Assembly: GCA_944393605.1 (NCBI GenBank)
Contig: CALYAO010000084.1
Coordinates: 1 to 35,548 of the forward strand
Direction of reading: 5' to 3'
Length of the DNA stretch: 35,548 bases
Origin: an uncultured Clostridia bacterium
Lineage (GTDB): Bacteria; Bacillota; Clostridia; UBA1381; UBA9506
Positions 25,344-34,298 of the stretch are shown piece by piece. The notes under the pieces were generated by a model, which was not told where the DNA came from, did no database searches, and saw only the letters and a program-made list of their open reading frames with translations. The position numbers and the translations under genes are program-made. Position 1 is the first letter of the stretch; each line of letters opens with the position of its first letter.

Positions 25344-25368
25344 TCCCGCAAAAACAACCTGTGCGGGA
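25344..25368 (-). promoter_or_regulatory. Leader hairpin next to walR ribosome binding site
   Basis: TCCCGCA and TGCGGGA form a 7-bp stem with an 11-base loop in the walR leader; the 3' arm touches GAGAGGAG. Such placement could affect translation, but no ligand or family is suggested. Confidence 0.3.
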
Positions 25369-25392
25369 CACGAAATCGACCACTTATCTTTT

Positions 25393-25421
25393 ATTTTAGC
25401 AAATTCACCCAAAGAATGCAA
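25393..25421 (-). promoter_or_regulatory. Promoter of walRK
   Basis: On the minus strand TTGCAT (25416-25421) and TAAAAT (25393-25398) are 17 bp apart, 63 bp upstream of walR and just after the smc stop. No terminator lies between smc and this promoter, so read-through is also possible. Confidence 0.55.
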
Positions 25422-25438
25422 GCCCTTTCGAGAGATTT

Positions 25439-28400
25439 CTACTTTCCTTCCGCCATGGCCTCGGAAAGGTCCAGCCGCAGGATTTTGGATACCCCTTTTT
25501 CCTGCATGGTGACACCATAGATGACATCCGCCGCCTCCATGGTGCCCCGCCGGTGGGTGACGACAATAAACTGCGTATCCTTACTGTACCGCCGAATGTA
25601 GTCCGCAAAACGATAGACATTGACATCGTCCAGCGCCGCTTCAATTTCATCCAGGAAACAAAAAGGCGTCGGCCGAGTCTTTAAAATGGCACACAGCAGC
25701 GCAATCGCAGACAGCGCACGTTCCCCGCCCGACAGAAGCGACAGGCTTTGCAGCTTCTTCCCCGGCGGCTGCACATCAATCTCAATCCCGCTTTCCAGCA
25801 CATTGGCCGGGTCACTCAGCCGCACCTCGGCGCGGCCTCCGCCAAACAGCTCCGAAAAGGTCTCTTTAAAATGACGAGCAATGACCGAAAATTGTTCCAA
25901 AAATCGGTCATGCATGATATCCACCATCTCGGAGATCAGCTTGAGCAGGTTTTCCTTGGCACGCACCAGATCATCCTGCTGTGCGGTCAGAAACGCATGC
26001 CGCTCGGATACGGTTTTAAACTCTTCGATGGCATCCACATTGACGTTGCCCAGGCCGCGGATATCTCCGCGCAGCTGCGCGATCCGCTTTGTCACCTCCG
26101 CCGGACTTCCAACCTCTGCCCGGTAACGCTCCGCAGCCGTATAGGTGAGTTCATAGTCGTCCCACAGACGGTTGATTGCGTTTTCCTCCTCCGTCTCAAA
26201 CTTGACCTTGCGGCCCTCAATGCGTGTATGCTCCTGCTGGAGGGCATATACCGTCTCGCGGAGCTCCTTGGCGCGGGCGGCCAGCTCCCGTGTCTGTTCT
26301 TCGGATGTTTGCTTGTTCTTCAGCAGTTCCTGCACCTGCTCCGTTAGCTGCGCAATGGTTGCCTGATTGCCCGTGATTTGCTCCTGTTTGTGCGCAATAT
26401 CCTCTGTCAGCTGTGCATTTTTCTGCCCAATATCCGTCAGTTCCGACTCCCGCAAAAGCTGGTTGTCCCGATGTGCGGTTTTGTCCCGCAAAAGGCTCTC
26501 TATGCGGTCCGCTGCCACCTCAATGTCCTTTTGGATGCTCCCCAGCTCCACCGTCCGGTCCACAATCTGGTCCTGAATGCGCTGCCGCTGCACCATGGCG
26601 CGCTCAAAGCCTTCCTCCAGCGCACTCACCTTGGCGCGCAGCGCATCCGCCTCAGCCTCCAGGCGAGCGATGTGCCCACGGGTCGCCTCCGCATCTCGCT
26701 CCCCCTGCGCCATGCGCTCCTGCAGCGACTCCGCTTCGGTTTCCAGCGACTGCACCTGGGAGCCTGCGCCCTCGGACATGGCCTTGTGGTAGGCAATGTT
26801 TTGCTCCAGCCGGATGATGATTTCCTCATTTTCCCGCAGGATGGCGGCATCCGCCTCCAGCTGGTCTGTCAGGGTCTTTTCGCGCTCCTGCTCTGCCGCA
26901 AGCTCCCGCTCCATGCTGCCAAAGCGGCGCTCCAACTCCTCCACTTGTTTGGCAAGCCGCGCGATCTCCGTCTCCCGGCCCAGCAGGCTCGCACGCCGGT
27001 CACTGCTGCCGCCCGCCATGGCGCCGCCGATGCTAAACTGCTCCCCCGTCAGCGTCACGATTCGAAATGTATTTTTGTGGCGCCTGGACATGGCGATGCC
27101 ATTGTCCACCGTATCCACCACCACTGTCCGGCCCAGCAGCTGCCGCACGACGCCGGCATACCGCCCGTCATACCGCGCCAGCTCGGATGCCAGGCCAACA
27201 TATCCCGCATCCTGCGCAATACGGGACACATCCATTTCCTTGCCCTGCACCGCCGTAAGCGGCAGAAAGGTCGCCCGGCCGCCGTTGGTTTGTTTCAAAT
27301 ACGCAATGGCGCGCTTGGCATCCTCCTCACTGTCCACCACGATGTTCTGCATAGTGCCGCCCAGCGCGGTTTCCAGCGCGGTCAAATGCGCTTTGTCCGC
27401 GGTGACCAGCCGCGATACAGGCCCATGCAGGCCCGTGAGCTGACCGGCCTGTCCCGCCTTCATCACGGCTTTGACGCTGCGGGCATACCCTTCATACCCC
27501 TGTTCCATGGCCCGCAGGATGGACAGCTGGGACTTCTTTTCGTTCAGCTCGATATGGCAGGCCGTAAGCGCCTTCTGCCGCTCGGACAGCCCATTTGCAA
27601 TGCCCTCTTTTTCTTCTCTCCCACGCGCGAGCTGTGCAGACAGCTCCTGCACAAATGCCCGTTTGCGCAAAAGCGACTGTTCCTGCTCCGCCTGCTTCTT
27701 TGCATAGGAGTCCTGTCCCGCACGTTTTTCTGCCAGTTCAGCCGCAAGGGCAGCACTGCGCGCCGTAAAACTGGCACGCAGCGCATCAAAATTGGACAGT
27801 TTGATCTTATGGGATGAAATCTCATCCAGCTTGTCCATGACCGCCTGCTTGTTGGCCTCCAGCTCGGCATTGTGCTCCTCCGCACTGCTGACCGACTGCT
27901 CACTCTGCGCGGTCAATTCCGCAATTTCCGCCTCCTTTTCGGCCTTTTGTGCCTCATAACCCTGCTTTTGCTGCTCTGCCGCAGCAAGCTCCTGCTCCAC
28001 GGCTCCCACGCGCTCCGCCAAATCCGCCAGCTCAGAATGGACCCGGCCTGCGAGCGTCTCATTGCCCGCGATGGTGTTGCGGAGCACCTCAATCTCACCC
28101 GCAAGGCGCGTGTTCTCCGCCTCTTTGCTATGTAGCTGCGCCTCGGTATCCCGCGCGGACTGTTCCTGCTCGGAGGAAAGGGTATACATCTGCTCCTGTT
28201 TGGCCTCTGCCTGCTCCATCTCCGCCTTCGCACCATTCAGCTGAGCGGAGACGATGTCAAACAGCCCTTTGATCCTAGCCAGCTCTGCGCGGTTGGTTTC
28301 GATGGTGGTCAGCGCCGCATTCACCTCATAGAGCCGGAGTTCCTCCTTGAGCTTTAGATACTGCTTTGCCTTTTCAGACTGCCGCTCCAGCGGTTCCAGC

Positions 28401-29002
28401 TGCGCATCCAGCTCACCAATGATGTCCGCGATGCGGCTCAGATTGTCTTCGGTGGCATCCAGCTTGCGCTGTGCTTCCTCCTTGCGATGCCGATACTTGG
28501 AGATGCCCGATGCCTCCTCAAAGATCTCCCGCCTGTCCTCCGACTTGGAGGACAGGATTTCTTCGACGCGCCCCTGTCCAATCATGGAATACCCATCTCT
28601 GCCCAGACCCGTATCCATAAACAGCTCATGGATGTCCTTTAATCGGCAGGGCGCATTGTTGATCCGGTATTCGCTCTCTCCCGACCGATAGACCCGGCGC
28701 GTGACCGACAGCTCCACAAAGTCCACGTCATAGACATGGTCGCTGTTATCCAGCACCAGTGTCACCTCCGCAAACCCCAATGGGCTGCGCTTTTGCGTTC
28801 CGCTAAAGATGACATCCTGCATGCTGCCGCCGCGGAGGGATTTGGCGCTCTGTTCTCCCAGCACCCACCGAACAGCATCTGAAATATTGCTCTTGCCGCT
28901 CCCATTGGGCCCTACAATGGCGGTCACGCCATCCGAAAACGTAAGGTCCACCGGGTCGGCAAAGGATTTAAAGCCCCGTGTTTGAATGGATTTTAAAAAC
29001 AT
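25439..29002 (-). CDS. smc: Chromosome segregation protein SMC
   Basis: SMC is the ATPase of the bacterial condensin that, with ScpA and ScpB, organises and separates chromosomes. At 1187 residues it is complete. It has Walker A GPNGSGKSNI (about 32-41), a long coiled coil, a hinge (about 520-680, GLHGPVSRLV onward, with conserved Gly), the second coiled coil, the signature LSGGERALSAIALL, and Walker B CFLDEIEAALDD. The ATG at 29002 overlaps the preceding radical SAM gene by 10 bp and has GGGGAG upstream. The rnc-radical SAM-smc order is common in Clostridia. scpA, scpB and ftsY are not in the window. Confidence 0.97.
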   Translation of the reverse strand: MFLKSIQTRGFKSFADPVDLTFSDGVTAIVGPNGSGKSNISDAVRWVLGEQSAKSLRGGSMQDVIFSGTQKRSPLGFAEVTLVLDNSDHVYDVDFVELSVTRRVYRSGESEYRINNAPCRLKDIHELFMDTGLGRDGYSMIGQGRVEEILSSKSEDRREIFEEASGISKYRHRKEEAQRKLDATEDNLSRIADIIGELDAQLEPLERQSEKAKQYLKLKEELRLYEVNAALTTIETNRAELARIKGLFDIVSAQLNGAKAEMEQAEAKQEQMYTLSSEQEQSARDTEAQLHSKEAENTRLAGEIEVLRNTIAGNETLAGRVHSELADLAERVGAVEQELAAAEQQKQGYEAQKAEKEAEIAELTAQSEQSVSSAEEHNAELEANKQAVMDKLDEISSHKIKLSNFDALRASFTARSAALAAELAEKRAGQDSYAKKQAEQEQSLLRKRAFVQELSAQLARGREEKEGIANGLSERQKALTACHIELNEKKSQLSILRAMEQGYEGYARSVKAVMKAGQAGQLTGLHGPVSRLVTADKAHLTALETALGGTMQNIVVDSEEDAKRAIAYLKQTNGGRATFLPLTAVQGKEMDVSRIAQDAGYVGLASELARYDGRYAGVVRQLLGRTVVVDTVDNGIAMSRRHKNTFRIVTLTGEQFSIGGAMAGGSSDRRASLLGRETEIARLAKQVEELERRFGSMERELAAEQEREKTLTDQLEADAAILRENEEIIIRLEQNIAYHKAMSEGAGSQVQSLETEAESLQERMAQGERDAEATRGHIARLEAEADALRAKVSALEEGFERAMVQRQRIQDQIVDRTVELGSIQKDIEVAADRIESLLRDKTAHRDNQLLRESELTDIGQKNAQLTEDIAHKQEQITGNQATIAQLTEQVQELLKNKQTSEEQTRELAARAKELRETVYALQQEHTRIEGRKVKFETEEENAINRLWDDYELTYTAAERYRAEVGSPAEVTKRIAQLRGDIRGLGNVNVDAIEEFKTVSERHAFLTAQQDDLVRAKENLLKLISEMVDIMHDRFLEQFSVIARHFKETFSELFGGGRAEVRLSDPANVLESGIEIDVQPPGKKLQSLSLLSGGERALSAIALLCAILKTRPTPFCFLDEIEAALDDVNVYRFADYIRRYSKDTQFIVVTHRRGTMEAADVIYGVTMQEKGVSKILRLDLSEAMAEGK

Positions 29003-30021
29003 TGTTTACTCCCCACTATCCCCGTTTCAACGCGGCACGCGCTTGCCGCAGCATCCTGCCGGATGCGGATGCGCTTGCCCGGAAACTGTCTCTGCCACGC
29101 ATACAGATTGCGCCGCCGGTTTCCCACCACTTTGGACACCAGGTGCGGCGGAACCACAATCTCCACCTCGCCGTCGGGCACGTCCGCCAGCTGCGCCGCA
29201 ATCTCTTCAAAATAGGCCGCACTTTCCACTAGCTCCCCAAACGCCGGGTGGAACGGCCCCGCCAAAACATCCCCGTCCGCACAGATGGCATCGCTCGCCA
29301 TGAGCCCCATGCGGATGACCGGAATGTTGTGTGCGGCAAACATGCGCTTTAGCGTGACGCACTGCGCCACCGCTTCCTCTAACGACAGCGGCGTATACCG
29401 CCCCGTTTCATATAAGTCTGCCAAATAGGTATCCTTTAGCACCAGCGTCGGGTAGATACGCACAAAATCGGGCGCCAGCGCAATCAGCGCCTCCGCCGTC
29501 GCCAACGTGCGCGCAGCGGTGTCTTGGTACAGGCCCGGCATCATCTGGAGTCCAAGTGAAAACCCATGCGCCCGAATCAGGCGGGAGGCCCGTGCCGTAT
29601 CCGCGGCCGTGTGCCCCCGCCGGTTGGCAAAAAGCACCTCGTCGCACATGGACTGCGCCCCCAGCTCAATGGTAGTCACGCCGAAGGGTGCGAGGAAGTC
29701 CAAAATGTCCACGTCGATGTAGTCCGGCCGTGTGGACAGCCGGATGCCGTCCAACTGACCCGCACGCAAAAAGGGCCTCACCGCTCCCAACAGTGCCGCC
29801 TGCGTATTTCGCGGAATGCCCGTAAAGCTCCCGCCGAAAAAGGCAACCTCCACATGGTCCCCTTCCCGCATGTGGGGCAGGCTGTCCCGGATAAGCCGTG
29901 CAACGTCATCCGGAGAGGGCACATCCATCACCCCCGTGATGCGCCGCTGGTTGCAAAACGCACAGTCGTTGGGACACCCCGCATGGGGCACAAAGATGGG
30001 GATGTTCTTATTCCGCATCAT
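28993..30021 (-). CDS. Radical SAM protein, Elp3-like
   Basis: This 342-residue radical SAM protein resembles the catalytic domain of Elp3 and is often found between rnc and smc in Firmicutes. The 4Fe-4S cysteines are C16, C20 and C23 in GCPNDCAFCNQ. AFFGGSFTGIP follows, which resembles the SAM-binding GGxPT-like region of Elp3, and then STRPDYID and ELGAQS. The ATG pair at 30021/30018 was chosen because homologs start just before IPIFVPHxGCPNDC. The upstream part of the frame is read inside rnc. It overlaps rnc by about 14 bp with no clear ribosome binding site, so coupling is likely. No acetyltransferase domain is present. The substrate is not known. Confidence 0.88.
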   Translation of the reverse strand: MMRNKNIPIFVPHAGCPNDCAFCNQRRITGVMDVPSPDDVARLIRDSLPHMREGDHVEVAFFGGSFTGIPRNTQAALLGAVRPFLRAGQLDGIRLSTRPDYIDVDILDFLAPFGVTTIELGAQSMCDEVLFANRRGHTAADTARASRLIRAHGFSLGLQMMPGLYQDTAARTLATAEALIALAPDFVRIYPTLVLKDTYLADLYETGRYTPLSLEEAVAQCVTLKRMFAAHNIPVIRMGLMASDAICADGDVLAGPFHPAFGELVESAAYFEEIAAQLADVPDGEVEIVVPPHLVSKVVGNRRRNLYAWQRQFPGKRIRIRQDAAASACRVETGIVGSKQCF

Positions 30022-30706
30022 GATGCAATTTGGACAGCGCATCCCGCGCCGCCGCTTGTTCGGCATTCTTTTTGCTGTTGCCCTCGCCATACCCCATGAC
30101 CTTGCCGCCCACCAGGATGTTGACCTCAAAGCTCTTTTTATGGTCGGGCCCGCTCTCATGGATGACCTCATAGGTGATTTTGTCGGTCGACCGGCTTTGG
30201 ACATACTCCTGGATGGTGGTTTTATAGTCCTTTTGAATGCGCCCCTTGGACGCAAACTGGATGGTCTCATATAACTGCCCCAGTGCCCACTCCCGGGCGA
30301 CATCCAGGCCAGCATCCAAATAAATGGACGCCAAGATCGCCTCAAACGCATCCGCTAAAATGGAGACACGCGTCCGTCCGCCCGTCATCTCCTCCCCCTT
30401 GCCCAGGATGAGGAACTTGCCCACCTCCAGCCGGCTCGCGCACTCGCACAGTGAGTGCTCGCATACCACCGCAGCGCGAATCTTGGTGAGCTCCCCTTCG
30501 GGCAGGTTGGGATAGTTTTCAAACAGATACCGGCTCACAATCAGGCTCAAAACCGAATCCCCCAGAAACTCCAGCCGCTCATTGTACTTCACGTGCCGGC
30601 TGCGGTTTTCATTCGCATAGGAGCTATGCGTCAGCGCGGTCTTGAGCAAATTTTTGTCCGCAAAATTAAGACCAATGATTTCTTCAAATTCCTTGATTTT
30701 ATTCAT
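30008..30706 (-). CDS. rnc: Ribonuclease III
   Basis: RNase III cuts double-stranded RNA, processing rRNA precursors and structured mRNAs. The 232 residues match the family. The signature NERLEFLGD (42-50) holds E46 and D50, and D119 and E122 in ADAFEAI complete the metal site. The C-terminal dsRNA-binding domain (about 158-228) ends in GNSKKNAEQAAARDAL. The ATG at 30706 has AAAGGACGAG upstream; an earlier in-frame start is less likely. It leads the rnc-radical SAM-smc unit, downstream of the fabF terminator. Confidence 0.95.
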   Translation of the reverse strand: MNKIKEFEEIIGLNFADKNLLKTALTHSSYANENRSRHVKYNERLEFLGDSVLSLIVSRYLFENYPNLPEGELTKIRAAVVCEHSLCECASRLEVGKFLILGKGEEMTGGRTRVSILADAFEAILASIYLDAGLDVAREWALGQLYETIQFASKGRIQKDYKTTIQEYVQSRSTDKITYEVIHESGPDHKKSFEVNILVGGKVMGYGEGNSKKNAEQAAARDALSKLHHDAE

Positions 30707-30730
30707 ACTGCTCGTCCTTTCGCAGTATCC

Positions 30731-30766
30731 ATTGACCAATCCTTATGCCCATAAAGGTTCGTCAAT
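30731..30766. promoter_or_regulatory. Dyad upstream of rnc
   Basis: ATTGAC (30731-30736) and GTCAAT (30761-30766) form a symmetric pair. Inside are CCTTAT and ATAAAGG, nearly symmetric with one offset base. It lies 25 bp upstream of the rnc start, where the promoter should be. It could be an operator or an RNA stem cut by RNase III itself. No clear promoter hexamers were found. Confidence 0.3.
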
Positions 30767-30785
30767 GAATACCCTTCCAATTTGG

Positions 30786-30809
30786 AAAAGGCGGACATTC
30801 CTGCCCGCC
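30786..30809 (-). terminator. Intrinsic terminator after fabF
   Basis: On the minus strand GGCGGGCA and TGTCCGCC form an 8-bp stem with one G-U pair and a GGAA loop, followed by TTTTCC. It ends the fab operon 18 bp past fabF. Confidence 0.65.
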
Positions 30810-30827
30810 GCTTCCCAACATATGCTA

Positions 30828-32066
30828 TTATGCCTCGTATTTCTTCAAACAAACCGATGCATTATGCCCGCCAAATCCAAGAGAGTTGGACAGCGCATAC
30901 CGAATATCCGCTTTGCGGCCGCCATCTGTCAGATAGTCCAGGTCACAGTCGGGATCAGGCTCCTTGTACCCGATGGTGGGAGGCAGGAAGCCCTCCTCCA
31001 GCGCCTTGGCACAGATGATCGCCTCCACAGCGCCCGCAGCACCCAACAGGTGCCCCGTCATGGACTTGGTGGAGCTCATGGGGATCTTGTATGCCGCATC
31101 CCCAAACACTGCTTTGACCGCCTGGGTCTCGGTGCGGTCATTGTAAGGCGTCGAAGTTCCATGTGCATTTATGTAACCAATATCCGAAGGCTGAATGCCC
31201 GCATCCCGGATGGCGATCTGCATGGCACGCGCGGGGCCTTCACCGCCTTCTGCCGGCGCCGTAATGTGATACGCATCATCCGTCGCACCATAGCCCACGA
31301 TTTCCGCGATGATACGCGCACCCCGCTTTTTGGCATGCTCCAGCTCTTCCAAAATCAGGATGCCCGCACCTTCGCCCATGATAAAGCCATCCCGCCGCGC
31401 ATCAAACGGGCAGCATGCGCCTTTGGGATCGTCATTTCTGGTAGACATCGCCTTCATGGAGCAAAAGCCCGCGATGGACAGCGGCGTAACCGCTGCCTCG
31501 GCTCCCCCCGTGATCATGACGTCAACGTCGCCATACCGGATGCTGCGGAAGCCCTCACCCAGCGCATGGTTGCTGGATGCACATGCCGACACGACACCGT
31601 AGTTGACGCCCTTTGCGCCCGTCATGATGGCGATTTGGCCTGCCGCCATGTTGGAAATCATCATGGGGATAAAGAAGGGGCTAACGCGGCTCGGCCCCTT
31701 GGTGGAAAACACATGCGCCTGCTGTTCAAAGGTCTCAATCCCGCCGATACCCGAACCGATGATCACGCCCGTCCGCTCCAGATCCACCTCCGAAAAGGCA
31801 ATATCCGCATGCGCAATCGCCATCTTTGCGGCAATCATTGCATACTGCGTAAAGCGGTCCATCCGCTTGGCTTCCTTTTTGTCCAAAAAGGCCTCCACAT
31901 CCAGCCCCTTGATCTCACCTGCCATCTTGCAGGCCAGGCCTTCGGTATCAAACCGGGAGATGGTATCAATCCCGCATACGCCGTTCTTGATCGCATCCCA
32001 CGTGCTGTCCAAATCATTGCCAACAGGCGTCACAGCGCCCATTCCGGTAATCACTACCCTGCGCAT
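30828..32066 (-). CDS. fabF: Beta-ketoacyl-ACP synthase II
   Basis: FabF condenses malonyl-ACP with growing acyl-ACP chains. The 412 residues carry the Cys-His-His triad: C162 in VVSACASS, H302 in NAHGTSTP and H339 in [12 protein letters not shown]. The C-terminal [11 protein letters not shown] is present. The ATG at 32066 ([10 protein letters not shown]) was chosen for the family N-terminus and the GAGGAAGG site upstream. It is the last gene of the fab operon and follows acpP, the usual arrangement. Confidence 0.96.
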   Translation of the reverse strand: MRRVVITGMGAVTPVGNDLDSTWDAIKNGVCGIDTISRFDTEGLACKMAGEIKGLDVEAFLDKKEAKRMDRFTQYAMIAAKMAIAHADIAFSEVDLERTGVIIGSGIGGIETFEQQAHVFSTKGPSRVSPFFIPMMISNMAAGQIAIMTGAKGVNYGVVSACASSNHALGEGFRSIRYGDVDVMITGGAEAAVTPLSIAGFCSMKAMSTRNDDPKGACCPFDARRDGFIMGEGAGILILEELEHAKKRGARIIAEIVGYGATDDAYHITAPAEGGEGPARAMQIAIRDAGIQPSDIGYINAHGTSTPYNDRTETQAVKAVFGDAAYKIPMSSTKSMTGHLLGAAGAVEAIICAKALEEGFLPPTIGYKEPDPDCDLDYLTDGGRKADIRYALSNSLGFGGHNASVCLKKYEA

Positions 32067-32169
32067 TGCTACACATCCTTCCTCTTGATCAACAAATATC
32101 GAAAACACAGCCCCACAGCCAGCCCAAAAACAGCCCAGCGCGGTTTTGCGTCCACAATAAGCAACGAAA

Positions 32170-32191
32170 GCCCCGCTTAGGGAAGCGGGGC
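32170..32191 (-). terminator. Hairpin between acpP and fabF
   Basis: GCCCCGCTT and AAGCGGGGC form a perfect 9-bp stem with a 4-base loop, 10 bp after acpP. On the minus strand it is followed by only TTTCGTTGC, so it probably works as a partial terminator or as a stabilising 3' end. This would give the abundant carrier protein more transcript than fabF. Confidence 0.5.
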
Positions 32192-32201
32192 CTTTGTCTT
32201 T

Positions 32202-32429
32202 TTAGGCATTCGCCTTGATATAATTGACTACGTCCGCCACGGTCTTGATGTTTTCCGCTTCGCCGTCCGGAATCTCGATGTCAAACTCCTCCTCGAGCGC
32301 CATGATCAGCTCAACGATGTCCAGCGAATCGGCGCCCAGATCGTCAATGAAGGAAGCCTCCATCGTAACCGCATCTTCCTCAACGCCCAGTTGTTCGACG
32401 ATTATATCCTTGACCTTATCAAACTCCAT
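32202..32429 (-). CDS. acpP: Acyl carrier protein
   Basis: AcpP carries fatty acyl chains on a phosphopantetheine arm. The 75-residue acidic protein has the attachment serine S35 in [11 protein letters not shown] and the family C-terminus VNYIKANA. The ATG at 32429 was preferred because GGGGGTGA is well spaced; a GTG 9 bp upstream gives a longer form. It lies between fabG and fabF, as in many bacteria. Confidence 0.96.
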   Translation of the reverse strand: MEFDKVKDIIVEQLGVEEDAVTMEASFIDDLGADSLDIVELIMALEEEFDIEIPDGEAENIKTVADVVNYIKANA

Positions 32430-32492
32430 GTATGTCACCCCCTGCCATTCTGTTTTGTATAGGAAAAAGCATGTTCTGCTTTCTTCACACCC

Positions 32493-33248
32493 TCACATGA
32501 GCAGCCCGCCGTCAATCTGCACAACTTGGCCCGTCACATACTTTGCCATGTCGCTGGCCAAAAATACCACGACGCTGGCAACATCCTCCGGCTCCCCAAA
32601 CCGCCCCAGCGGAATGGCTTTTAAATAATTCTCCTTCACATCCTCTGCCAGCACATCCGTCATCGCAGAGCGGATAAAGCCCGGCGCAACGGCGTTGCAG
32701 GTGATGTTTCTTGCCGAAAACTCTTTCGCAACCGTCTTGGTCAGCCCAATAAGACCCGCCTTGGATGCGGTGTAATTGGCCTGGCCCGGATTTCCCATGA
32801 TCCCAACCACCGATGCCACATTCACAATGGCGCCGCTGCGTTTTTTGAACATGGGACGGGACACCGCCTTGATCATATGAAACGCACCCTTTAGGTTAAT
32901 GGCCAGCACGTCATCCCAGTCCTGCTCACTCATACGCATGAGCAAACCATCCCGTGTGATCCCCGCGTTGTTGACCAAGATGTCCACACCGCCGAACGCA
33001 TCCACCGCGTCCGACACCACCTTCTGCGCATCCTCAAAGCTGCGCACATCGCCCAAGGAAGCGATGGCTCGGACACCCATACTTTCCAATTCTTTACAGG
33101 TGGCCTCCGCTGTCTCCTTGGCGGGTGGAATGTCATTGATCACAATATTCACGCCCTGGGACGCCATTTTTTCCGCGATACGCTTGCCAATGCCGCGCGC
33201 CGCGCCCGTTATGATAGCGGTTTTGCCCGAAAGATTCAGTATCTCCAA
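32493..33248 (-). CDS. fabG: 3-oxoacyl-ACP reductase
   Basis: FabG reduces 3-oxoacyl-ACP with NADPH. The short-chain dehydrogenase fold of 251 residues shows TGAARGIG (cofactor loop), NNAG, N118, S146, Y159 and K163 (YTASK), and ends in VVQIDGGLLM. The start appears to be a TTG at 33248, with GGTGAT a few bases upstream; no ATG fits the family N-terminus (LSGKTAIITG at 6-15). An internal promoter lies 73 bp upstream, overlapping the end of fabD. The rare start codon may keep the level below that of its neighbours. Confidence 0.94.
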   Translation of the reverse strand: MEILNLSGKTAIITGAARGIGKRIAEKMASQGVNIVINDIPPAKETAEATCKELESMGVRAIASLGDVRSFEDAQKVVSDAVDAFGGVDILVNNAGITRDGLLMRMSEQDWDDVLAINLKGAFHMIKAVSRPMFKKRSGAIVNVASVVGIMGNPGQANYTASKAGLIGLTKTVAKEFSARNITCNAVAPGFIRSAMTDVLAEDVKENYLKAIPLGRFGEPEDVASVVVFLASDMAKYVTGQVVQIDGGLLM

Positions 33249-33320
33249 CCCAAATCACCGTTGCCTTTCTGGCTCCCGCAGCGCGCCAAACCGGCCCTGT
33301 CCGCAAGGGAACCTAATATA

Positions 33321-33348
33321 ATTATATGCAACTATTGCAAATTGTCAA
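33321..33348 (-). promoter_or_regulatory. Internal promoter for fabG-acpP-fabF
   Basis: On the minus strand TTGACA (33343-33348) and TATAAT (33321-33326) are both perfect, 16 bp apart. The -35 lies within the last codons of fabD. It would give an independent transcript of fabG, acpP and fabF with a leader of about 65 bases. Confidence 0.7.
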
Positions 33349-34264
33349 GAGTATTTTTCAAAGATGTCAGATCTTCTACGTTGTAGATGGCCGCATCCTT
33401 GGTAATGCGCTTTACAAAGCCCGAAAGCGCCTTGCCGGGGCCCACCTCGATAAAGGTATCCACCCCGTCTGCCAGCATGCGCCGCACCGTTGCCTCCCAG
33501 CGCACACCATTGGACACCTGCTCCACCAGCAGGTGTTTGATCTCCTCTTTGGATTTCACGTAATCCGCGTTCACATTGGCAATGAGCGGCACGGTAAGGT
33601 CCGAAAACGTAACCATCTCCAGCTCCTTTGCCAGCTTTTCCCCCGCACCAACCAGCATGGTACAGTGAAACGGTGCGCTGACGGGCAGCAGCTGTGCGCG
33701 CCGCGCGCCTTTGTCCTTTGCCAGCTCACAGGCCTTTTCCACGGCCTTCACCTGCCCCGCAATCACAATCTGCCCCGGGCAGTTGTAGTTGGCGGGCTCT
33801 ACGATCCCTTCGCTGCTCGCCTCATTGCATGCCGCCAAAACGTTTTCCTCATCCAGCCCCATGATGGCCGCCATCGCGCCCACACCCACCGGGACCTCCT
33901 CCTGCATGTACTTGCCGCGCTTCTTAACCAGGCGAACCGCATCCGCAAAGGGGATGGAACCCGCCGCCACATGCGCGGAATACTCGCCCAAGCTCAGCCC
34001 CGCCACGACGTCAGGCCGAACACCCGCCTCTTCCAGCACACGCAGCGCCGCAATGCTCATGGTAAGGATAGCCGGCTGGGTGTTTTCGGTAATCTTTAAG
34101 GTCTCCTCGTCACTCTCCCACACCAGCTGTTTCATATCCAGACCAAGACTCGCAGTCGCTTCCTCAAACACCTGGTCCGCAACGGGATACTGCTCCGCCA
34201 GCTCTTTTCCCATGCCGACCGTCTGGGCCCCCTGGCCCGAAAACATAAACGCAATCTTTGCCAT
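33332..34264 (-). CDS. fabD: Malonyl-CoA:ACP transacylase
   Basis: FabD moves malonyl from CoA to the acyl carrier protein. The 310 residues show FMFSGQGAQ near the start, catalytic S91 in GLSLGEYSA (the usual GHSLGE with Leu for His) and H200 in SAPFHCTML. The ATG at 34264 has AAGGAGGGAG at good spacing, 34 bp after the fabK stop. It is part of the fabH-K-D-G order. Confidence 0.96.
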   Translation of the reverse strand: MAKIAFMFSGQGAQTVGMGKELAEQYPVADQVFEEATASLGLDMKQLVWESDEETLKITENTQPAILTMSIAALRVLEEAGVRPDVVAGLSLGEYSAHVAAGSIPFADAVRLVKKRGKYMQEEVPVGVGAMAAIMGLDEENVLAACNEASSEGIVEPANYNCPGQIVIAGQVKAVEKACELAKDKGARRAQLLPVSAPFHCTMLVGAGEKLAKELEMVTFSDLTVPLIANVNADYVKSKEEIKHLLVEQVSNGVRWEATVRRMLADGVDTFIEVGPGKALSGFVKRITKDAAIYNVEDLTSLKNTLDNLQ

Positions 34265-34298
34265 TGGTTCTCCCTCCTTCTGTATGCTTCCGCGCAAA

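Noticed and set aside
26378-27817. 479-codon plus-strand open frame
   Set aside because: It is antisense to the coiled-coil region of smc and low in complexity (His, Arg, Leu rich). GC-rich codon use on one strand creates such open frames.
30642-32180. 512-codon plus-strand open frame
   Set aside because: It is antisense to fabF and rnc, both certain by catalytic motifs. No family was recognised.
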